The notes under the pieces are model-generated. The model was not told the DNA's origin, did no database searches, and saw only the letters and a program-made list of their open reading frames with translations. A DNA stretch of 64,000 nt from Alphaproteobacteria bacterium (GTDB taxonomy: Bacteria; Pseudomonadota; Alphaproteobacteria; Rhodospirillales; Rhodospirillaceae), in contig JAUVUZ010000004.1 of NCBI GenBank assembly GCA_030604885.1, forward strand, positions 62,001-126,000, written 5' to 3'. Below, piece after piece: positions 56,953 through 64,000 of this stretch. The stretch's first letter is position 1, and every line of letters begins with the position of its first letter. The translations under genes and the position numbers were made by a program.

Positions 56953-58005
56953 ATGACCGAGACCGCCGCCGAAACCGACCCGCGCTGGACCCTGCTCGCG
57001 CGCCGCGATGCCGAGGCCGAGGGCGCGTTCGTCTACGCAGTCCTCACCACCGGCGTCTATTGCCGCCCCACCTGCCCCTCCCGCCGCGCCCGGCCCGAGA
57101 ACGTGCGGTTTTTCGAAACCCCCGCGGCGGCGCGCGCCGCCGGGTTCCGCCCCTGCCTGCGCTGCGACCCGGACGGCCCCTCCCGCGCGGAGGCGAACGC
57201 CGGAAAAGTCGCCGACCTCTGCCGCTTCATCGAAGCGGCGGAGCGTGCCCCCTCCCTCGCCGAGCTGGCCGCCCGCGCCGGGTGGAGTCCCTACCACCTG
57301 CACCGCACCTTCAAGGCGGTCACCGGTCTGACGCCCCGCGCCTACGCTGCCGCCCGCCGCGCCGAACGCCTGCGCGCGGCGCTGGACGGCGGCGAGAGCG
57401 TCGCCGGGGCGGTCTACGCCGCGGGCTACGGCTCGCCCAGCCGGATGTACGAGGGCGGCGAACTCGGCATGACGCCCAATCGCTTCCGCCACGGCGGCGC
57501 GGCGGAGGACATCGTCTACGCCTTCGGCCGCAGCGATCTCGGCCCGGTGCTGGCGGCGGCAACGCCGCGCGGCATCTGCGCGATCCTGCTGGGGGACGAC
57601 GAGGCGGCGATGCGCGCCGAGCTGGCGCGGCGCTTCCCCAAGGCCGCCCTCTCCCCCGCGCCGCCGGAGTTCGCCGACACCGTGGCCCGGGTGGTGGCGA
57701 TGATCGAGACGCCGAAGCTCGGCCTCGACCTGCCGCTCGACATTCGCGGCACCGCATTCCAGCGCCGGGTGTGGGCGGCGCTGCGGAACATTCCGGCAGG
57801 CGAAACCGTCACCTATTCCGACATCGCCGAGCGCCTCGGCCTGCCGCCGCGCGCGGTGCGGGCGGTGGCGGGCGCGTGCGCCGCCAATCCGGTGGCGGTG
57901 GCGGTGCCCTGCCACCGGGTGAAGCGGCGGGACGGCGCCCTTGCCGGATATTACTGGGGCCTGTGGCGCAAGCGCGCCCTGATCGACCGCGAGGGAGGCG
58001 GATGA
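56953..58005 (+). CDS. ada: Bifunctional Ada: methyltransferase and transcriptional activator
   Basis: A 350-residue adaptive-response protein. The N-terminal zinc site Cys37, Cys41, Cys68, Cys71 (VYCRPTC and CLRC) accepts methyl groups from phosphotriesters. An AraC-type DNA-binding domain follows (about 80-180, SLAELAARAGWSPYHLHRTFK). The C-terminal MGMT domain has active Cys320 in VAVPCHRV, which repairs O6-methylguanine. The ATG at 56953 has GGAG 8 bases upstream. An ATG two codons earlier is possible. Its stop overlaps the alkA start in ATGA. Confidence 0.96.
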   Translation: MTETAAETDPRWTLLARRDAEAEGAFVYAVLTTGVYCRPTCPSRRARPENVRFFETPAAARAAGFRPCLRCDPDGPSRAEANAGKVADLCRFIEAAERAPSLAELAARAGWSPYHLHRTFKAVTGLTPRAYAAARRAERLRAALDGGESVAGAVYAAGYGSPSRMYEGGELGMTPNRFRHGGAAEDIVYAFGRSDLGPVLAAATPRGICAILLGDDEAAMRAELARRFPKAALSPAPPEFADTVARVVAMIETPKLGLDLPLDIRGTAFQRRVWAALRNIPAGETVTYSDIAERLGLPPRAVRAVAGACAANPVAVAVPCHRVKRRDGALAGYYWGLWRKRALIDREGGG

Positions 58006-58898
58006 CCGCAACCGTAACGATCCTTCTGCCCACCGGTTTCCGCGCCGACGACGTGCGCGCCCTGCACGGCCGCGACGCGGAGGCCCTGTCCGAACGGGCC
58101 ACCGCGAACGGCTTCGCCAAGGGCATCGCGTGGGACGGCGCCCCGGCGCTGCTGACCCTCGACTTCGACCCCACCGCCGTGACGGCGCATCTGGCGGTGG
58201 ACGGCGACGCGGGGGCGGACGCGGCAAAGCGCCTGGAGGCCATGGCGCGGCGGATGCTGGGGCTGACCCAGAAGGTCGAGGCGTTCGAGGCGCTGCACGG
58301 GGCGCACCCGCTCCTGGGGCCGCTGATCGCCCGCCGCCCGGGGCTGCGGGTGCCCCTCGCCGCGACGCCGTTCGAGGCGCTGATGTGGGCGGTGATCGGC
58401 CAGATGATCTCGGTGGAAGCGGCCACCGCGATCCGCCGCAAGGTGGTGCGGGCGGGCGGTCTGCGCCATTCCTCGGGCCTCGCCTGCCAGCCCGACGCCG
58501 CCGCCCTCGCCGCCCAGCCGGAAGAGGCGTTGCGCGCCGCCGGGCTTTCGCGCGCCAAGGCCGCCACCCTCAAGGCCCTCGCCGAACGCCTGGCGGAAGG
58601 GCCGCCGCTGCCGGAAGCCTGGGCCGACGAGCCGCCCGCCGAGGAGATCCGCGCCCGCCTCTCGGGGATTCGCGGCATCGGTCCCTGGACCGTCGGCTAC
58701 GCGCTGCTGCGCGGTTTCGGCTGGCTCGACGGCTCGCTCCACGGCGACGTGGCGGTGCGCCGCAACCTCCAACTGCTGCTGAAGCGCGAGGACAAGCTCA
58801 CCGAGGCGGAAACCGAAGCCTGGCTCGCCCCGTTCTCGCCGTGGCGGGCGCTGGTGGCCGCGCACCTGTGGGCGCTGCGACGCGACGAAGGCTACTGA
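58002..58898 (+). CDS. alkA: DNA-3-methyladenine glycosylase II (AlkA type)
   Basis: A 298-residue helix-hairpin-helix glycosylase removing alkylated bases. The N-terminal AlkA domain (1-115) is followed by the HhH core (FEALMWAVIGQMISVEAA). The hairpin is LSGIRGIGPWTVGY at 220-233, and the catalytic Asp249 is in LHGDVAVRR. It is translationally coupled to ada, so direct reversal and base excision of alkylation damage are induced together. Confidence 0.93.
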   Translation: MTATVTILLPTGFRADDVRALHGRDAEALSERATANGFAKGIAWDGAPALLTLDFDPTAVTAHLAVDGDAGADAAKRLEAMARRMLGLTQKVEAFEALHGAHPLLGPLIARRPGLRVPLAATPFEALMWAVIGQMISVEAATAIRRKVVRAGGLRHSSGLACQPDAAALAAQPEEALRAAGLSRAKAATLKALAERLAEGPPLPEAWADEPPAEEIRARLSGIRGIGPWTVGYALLRGFGWLDGSLHGDVAVRRNLQLLLKREDKLTEAETEAWLAPFSPWRALVAAHLWALRRDEGY

Positions 58899-58980
58899 CC
58901 GATCCCCTCCGCCGACCGGACGTCCGGACGGCCCGTCGCGTGTCACGAGAGCCGCCACGACGTGCGGCAGCGCCTTCCCG

Positions 58981-59015
58981 CATCGTCACCCCCGGTCAAG
59001 CCGGGGGTGACGATG
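58981..59015. repeat. REP-like palindromic element, copy 2
   Basis: CATCGTCACCCCCGG (58981-58995) and CCGGGGGTGACGATG (59001-59015) form a perfect 15-bp stem around TCAAG. The arm shares ATCGTCACCCC with the element at 35345-35410. It lies in the 211-bp gap between the converging alkA and comEC genes, and nothing else was recognised in that gap. Confidence 0.8.
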
Positions 59016-59109
59016 TGTGGGGGCGCGCCTGTTTCGTCACGGCCGCAAAGGTGAGGCCGGGGCATAAGCGACGTTAGCCGGACATCGGTGATCGGGTGCG
59101 GCGCGTGGG

Positions 59110-61143
59110 TTACGGGTCGTCGTCGCCGTCGTCGGCGCCGCTCCGGCCCCAGGGGCGGCGGCCGCTGTGGGCGCGGGTGCTGTCGGCGCGGATTCGGGTC
59201 GGCTCCAGCCAGATCGCCAGCGCACCTTCGCGGGCGAGGTCCCCGGCGTCCAGCAGCAGCGGCGCGGCGCAGGCGGCGCGTGCGGGCGGCGGAACCGGGA
59301 AGCGGGCGATCACCACCCGCGCCTCGGCGCAATCGTCGGCGAGGCTGGCGGGGGTGGCGCGCGCCACCGCGCCGCCGGGCGCGGCGCAGCCCTCGGCGTC
59401 GCAGCGCCAGCCGCCCGGCTCCACCGGCAGGCCGGTGCGCGCCCGCCACACCGCGCGGGCGAAGGCGCCGCGGCCGCCGATCGTGCCGTAGCCTTCGTCC
59501 CGCCGCACCGCCAGCACCGCGCCGCCGGGCGACACCAGCAGGTCGGGCGGCGTCACCGTCAACGGCGTGGCGAAGCCGAGGGCGACGAGGGCGACGCCGA
59601 GCAGCCGGGCGCGCCCCTGCCCCAGGCACAGCGCCAGCCCGCCCACCGCGCACAGCGCCACCCCCGCGTCGGGCATCACTCCGAGCCAGAGGTGCCCGGG
59701 CCACGCGGCGACGGTGGCGGCGACCCGGTCGATCCAGGCGAGGCCGAGTGCCATGGCGTGGAGGGGAATCGCCTCTCCCCCGAACGGCGCGGCGAACCCC
59801 GCCGCCATCCCCCACGGCATCACCCACAGGCCGAGCACCGGCACGCCGAGAAGGTTGGCGGGCAGCGCATGCACCGCCACCTGGCCGAAGTGGTAGAGGG
59901 CGAACGGCGCGGTGGCGACGGTGGCGACCAGGGTGGTGGCGAAGGTGCCCGCGAGGGCGATGGCGGCGCCGCGCAGACCGGCGGGCAACCCCCGGAACGG
60001 CAGGCTGAGGAGCGGCGAGCGATACGCCGCGATCAGCGCCAGCACCGCGCCGAACGACATCTGGAAGCTCGGCCCCAGCACCGCCTCCGGGTCCAGCAGC
60101 GTCACCGCCGCCGCCGCGAGGCCGACGAGGCGCAGCGAAAACGGCGAGCGGTCCAGCATCGTCGCCGCCAGCGCCGCGCCGGTCATCATCCAGGCGCGCT
60201 GGGTGGGCAGAGAACCGCCGGACATCAGCAGATAAAGGGTGGTGAGGACGAGGGCGACGGCGGCCGCCCATTTCTTGATCGGGTGGCGCAGCGCCAGGGC
60301 GGGCACCAGCGCCAGCCCCCGCCGCACCACCAGGAAGGCGAACCCGGCGAACAGGCTCATGTGCAGGCCGGAGATCGAGAGCATGTGGGCGATGCCGCTT
60401 TCCCGCCAGGCGCGCAGGGTGTCGGGCGGCACCGCGCCGGTCTCCCCCACCATCAGCGCCACGGCGATGCCGCCCCGCGCGTCGCCGGGCGGGAAAGCCG
60501 CCAGCACCCGGCCGCGCAGGGCCTGGCGCGCCCGCTCGACGGCGGCGCGGAAGGCGGCGGTGCCGACGTCGTCGGGCGGCGGCGCCAGCTCGCGCCAGGG
60601 CGAAACCGCGCTGCCCATCGCCGAGAGGCCCTGGAACCACGCGCGGCGCGGCAGGTCGAAGGCATCCGGATGCACCGGCGGCAGCGGCGGCGACAGGCGC
60701 GCGGCGAAGGCGATGCGCGCGCCGGGCCGGGGTTCGCCGTCGTCGGCGGGAAACACCACGCGCACCGACATCGCCCCCTCGCGCCCGGCGATGCGCGCGT
60801 CGGAGAGGGTGACGCGGGTGCCGTTGAGGCGGGTCTCCAGGCTCTCCACCCGGCCGCTCACCTGGGCGAACGGCAGGGACTCGGCGAGCGGCGGCGGCGC
60901 GCGGTGGGCGGTCCAGGCGGTCCAGCCGCCGCCCGCGAGGACCAGCGCGCACGCCAGCGCGGGACCGGCGCACCCGGGCAACCGCCGCGCCGCCAGCGCC
61001 AGCGCGCACGCCAGGACCACGGCCGCGGCCCATGCCCAGGGCGGCGGTTCGAACGGCAACGCAAGATAGGCCGCCGCGCCGCCGACGAACAGCCACGGCC
61101 CCCACTCCCCCCACCCGGCCTCGGCCCGCGGCGGCTGCGCCAC
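59110..61143 (-). CDS. ComEC/Rec2-family DNA uptake channel protein
   Basis: A 677-residue polytopic membrane protein. An N-terminal DUF4131 region (about 15-200, with two helices and an OB-like part) is followed by the Competence domain with many helices (AHMLSISGLHMSLFAGFAFL, SGGSLPTQRAWMM, LGPSFQMSFGAVLALIA). The C-terminal part lacks the HxHxDH nuclease motif of full-length ComEC, as in many alphaproteobacteria. Relatives carry single-stranded DNA through the inner membrane in natural transformation. The GTG start at 61143 follows GGGGGGAATCGCAA. It is divergent from gltX. Confidence 0.9.
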   Translation of the reverse strand: MAQPPRAEAGWGEWGPWLFVGGAAAYLALPFEPPPWAWAAAVVLACALALAARRLPGCAGPALACALVLAGGGWTAWTAHRAPPPLAESLPFAQVSGRVESLETRLNGTRVTLSDARIAGREGAMSVRVVFPADDGEPRPGARIAFAARLSPPLPPVHPDAFDLPRRAWFQGLSAMGSAVSPWRELAPPPDDVGTAAFRAAVERARQALRGRVLAAFPPGDARGGIAVALMVGETGAVPPDTLRAWRESGIAHMLSISGLHMSLFAGFAFLVVRRGLALVPALALRHPIKKWAAAVALVLTTLYLLMSGGSLPTQRAWMMTGAALAATMLDRSPFSLRLVGLAAAAVTLLDPEAVLGPSFQMSFGAVLALIAAYRSPLLSLPFRGLPAGLRGAAIALAGTFATTLVATVATAPFALYHFGQVAVHALPANLLGVPVLGLWVMPWGMAAGFAAPFGGEAIPLHAMALGLAWIDRVAATVAAWPGHLWLGVMPDAGVALCAVGGLALCLGQGRARLLGVALVALGFATPLTVTPPDLLVSPGGAVLAVRRDEGYGTIGGRGAFARAVWRARTGLPVEPGGWRCDAEGCAAPGGAVARATPASLADDCAEARVVIARFPVPPPARAACAAPLLLDAGDLAREGALAIWLEPTRIRADSTRAHSGRRPWGRSGADDGDDDP

Positions 61144-61290
61144 TTGCGATTCCCCCCGATACCCTTTGCGGCGCGCGCCCGGCGTGATAAAAAGCGCGTG
61201 CGGATCGAGACTACTCGATTTTCGCCGCCGCCGCCCGCCCGCCGCGGGTCGGCATTTTTCTTTTCCGACTGCACAGGTAGCTAGTTCGCA

Positions 61291-62688
61291 ATGAGCGTCG
61301 TGACTCGTTTCGCTCCGTCGCCGACGGGGTTCCTCCACATCGGCGGTGCCCGCACCGCGCTGTTCAACTGGCTGTTCGCGCGCCACCACGGCGGGCGCTT
61401 CCTGCTCCGCATCGAGGACACCGACCGCGAACGCTCGACTCAGGCGGCGGTGGACGCGATCTTCGACGGCCTCTCCTGGCTCGGCCTCGACTGGGACGAA
61501 CCGCCGGTGATGCAGTTCGCGCGCGCCGCCCACCACGCCGAAGTGGCGCGCACCCTGCTCGAAACCGGCAACGCCTACCATTGCTATTGCTCGCCCGAGG
61601 AACTCACGGCGATGCGCGAGGAGCAGAAGGCCAAGGGCCTGCCGATGCGCTACGACGGCCGCTGGCGCGACCGCGACCCTTCGGAAGCCCCCGCCGGGGT
61701 CAAGCCGGTGCTGCGCCTCAAGGCGCCGCGCGAGGGCGAGACGGTGATCCGCGACCACGTGCAGGGCGACGTGACCTTCGCCAATGCGCAGCTCGACGAC
61801 ATGATCCTGCTGCGCGCCGACGGCACCCCCACCTACATGCTCTCGGTGGTGGTGGACGACCACGACATGGGCATCACCCACGTGATCCGCGGCGACGACC
61901 ACCTCACCAACGCCGCCCGCCAGACCGCCCTCTATCGGGCGTTCGGCTGGGCGGTGCCGGAATTCGCGCACATTCCGCTGATCCACGGGCCGGACGGCGC
62001 CAAGCTGTCGAAGCGCCACGGCGCGCTGGGCGCCGAGGCCTACCGCGACATGGGCATCCTCCCCGCCGCGATGCGCAACTACCTGCTGCGCCTCGGCTGG
62101 GGGCACGGCGACGAGGAGATCATCTCCACCGCCCAGGCGGTCGAGTGGTTCGACATCGACGCGGTGGGCAAGGCACCGTCGCGCTTCGACATGGTCAAGC
62201 TGATGAGCCTCAACGCCCATTACCTGCGCGAGACCGCCGACGACGCGCTGGTGGAGATGGTCCGTCCGCTGATGGAAAAGCGCCTCGAGGCGCCGCTCTC
62301 CGAAGCCGTGCTCGCCCGCCTCGCGCGCGGCATGGGCGGCCTCAAGCCCCGCGCCAAGGACCTCAACGAACTGGCCGAGGGCGCGCTGGTCTACGCCCGC
62401 GAACGCCCGCTCGCCTTCGACGACAAGGCGAAGGCGCAGATCGCCGAGGGCCGCGAGCTGCTCGCCGCCGCCGGGGCGGCGCTCGCCGCCTGCGACGCCT
62501 GGAGCCACGACCGCCTCGAAGCCGCGATCCGCGACTTCGCCGAGGCGAAAGAGGTGAAGCTCGGCAAGGTGGCGCAGCCGCTGCGCGCCGCGATCACCGG
62601 TTCCACCGTGTCGCCGCCGCTGTTCGAGGTGATGGACATCCTCGGCCGCGACGAAAGCCTCGCCCGCATCGCCGCCGCCACGGCCTGA
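61291..62688 (+). CDS. gltX: Glutamyl-tRNA synthetase
   Basis: A 465-residue class I synthetase. The ATP-binding HIGH-type motif is in [15 protein letters not shown], and the KMSKS-type loop is KLSKRHGA at about 235. The catalytic domain has [21 protein letters not shown] and the C-terminal half is the helical anticodon domain. Many alphaproteobacteria have two gltX paralogues with different tRNA preference, and sequence alone does not say which this is. A strong hairpin lies 30 bp downstream, before gltA. Confidence 0.97.
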   Translation: MSVVTRFAPSPTGFLHIGGARTALFNWLFARHHGGRFLLRIEDTDRERSTQAAVDAIFDGLSWLGLDWDEPPVMQFARAAHHAEVARTLLETGNAYHCYCSPEELTAMREEQKAKGLPMRYDGRWRDRDPSEAPAGVKPVLRLKAPREGETVIRDHVQGDVTFANAQLDDMILLRADGTPTYMLSVVVDDHDMGITHVIRGDDHLTNAARQTALYRAFGWAVPEFAHIPLIHGPDGAKLSKRHGALGAEAYRDMGILPAAMRNYLLRLGWGHGDEEIISTAQAVEWFDIDAVGKAPSRFDMVKLMSLNAHYLRETADDALVEMVRPLMEKRLEAPLSEAVLARLARGMGGLKPRAKDLNELAEGALVYARERPLAFDDKAKAQIAEGRELLAAAGAALAACDAWSHDRLEAAIRDFAEAKEVKLGKVAQPLRAAITGSTVSPPLFEVMDILGRDESLARIAAATA

Positions 62689-63017
62689 TCACCTGGGGGT
62701 AGCCCCCGAACGGTTTCCCCCGTCCGCCACCCCGGCGGACGGGGGTCTGCCCTCGCCGATCGCCGGTCGGATGCGGCGCCCCGCCGCGCAAGTTCCGGAA
62801 ACGCCTGCAAATAATCGGGTCTTTGGAATCTCTCTTCCGCCCCCTACCCCAACGCGGGGTTGCGGCGCCCGGAATTTTCCCCACCCTGTCTTGAAAATTC
62901 TTTCGAAAGGAACAGGTTAAGTATCATCGCCGCAATCTTCGATGAGACGATGTCCCGCCCTACCCGAAGACGGATTCCAGCGCGCCGCGCGACACGCCAT
63001 CGATACAGGGAGCTGTC
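62689..63017. other. 329-bp gap between gltX and gltA with hairpin and promoter-like stretch
   Basis: CCCCCGTCCGCC (62718-62729) and GGCGGACGGGGG (62735-62746) form a perfect 12-bp hairpin around ACCCC, probably ending gltX transcription though no T run follows. Around 62880-62940 the sequence becomes AT-richer, with TTGAAA at about 62892 and the palindrome CTTTCGAAAG, the likely promoter region of gltA. No gene was found. Confidence 0.5.

Positions 63018-64000
<983 letters not shown>

Noticed and set aside
61144-62508. In-frame extension of comEC leftwards through the gltX region
   Set aside because: The added residues are an antisense translation of gltX. The GTG at 61143 with a ribosome binding site gives a normal ComEC start.

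Overview
The window is a GC-rich alphaproteobacterial chromosome segment, most likely from the Rhodospirillales. The lineage is inferred from gene neighbourhoods, because no database search was possible. The supporting runs are parC-recO-era-rnc-lepB-acpS-pdxJ-rsh-rpoZ; tpiA-secG-pyrG-kdsA-eno-ftsB-pdhABC-lpdA-lipA; a ppiD-trp cluster running into lexA; and comEC-gltX-gltA. Two further signs agree: a lipoyl domain fused to the pyruvate dehydrogenase E1 beta subunit, and a direct-repeat SOS box (GAAC-N7-GAAC) in front of lexA. Nearly all of the window is coding, with many 1-20 bp gene overlaps.

Layout. (1) 1-2620 is accessory: a cut-off gene, a tRNA-Ser(UGA) preceded by a duplicated 5' tRNA half, a VOC-fold protein with an odd tail, and a secreted choice-of-anchor A protein with a VPLPA-type C-terminal sorting signal. 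(2) 2634-13529 is a catabolic island. It holds a DeoR-type regulator, a complete CUT1-type ABC importer, an iron-type alcohol dehydrogenase, an AttM/BlcC-like lactonase, an SDR on the other strand, a succinate-semialdehyde dehydrogenase and an MHS-family symporter. The lactonase, alcohol dehydrogenase and semialdehyde dehydrogenase match the three steps of gamma-butyrolactone catabolism (lactone to 4-hydroxybutyrate to succinate semialdehyde to succinate). The regulator and transporter differ from those of the known blc/att system. (3) 13578-24561 is housekeeping: a TRIC channel, topoisomerase IV A, DNA repair, ribosome and RNA maturation, signal peptidase, ACP synthase, pyridoxine, ppGpp, RNA polymerase omega and folate genes. 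(4) 24764-28498 carries a NYN-domain protein, a family 5 uracil-DNA glycosylase, and a glycosyltransferase plus polysaccharide pyruvyl transferase pair. (5) 28479-36364 has smpB, dapA, a lytic transglycosylase, a bactofilin overlapped by an M23 peptidase, pgpA, pncC, a YchJ-like protein and a RatA/COQ10-like protein. (6) 36361-48743 is one long minus-strand block: lipoate, pyruvate dehydrogenase, cell division, glycolysis, KDO, CTP and SecG. (7) 48940-56093 holds ppiD and the trp genes, split by an opposite-strand polysaccharide deacetylase and a run of palindromes. (8) 56114-64000 has lexA with its SOS box, an ada/alkA alkylation-repair pair, comEC, gltX and the start of gltA.

The most notable items are the reorganised lactone-degradation locus, the tRNA-Ser half duplication, two families of intergenic palindromes (35345-35410 and 58981-59015; 52317-52479), and the split trp operon. 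No CRISPR array, transposase, integrase or rRNA was seen.
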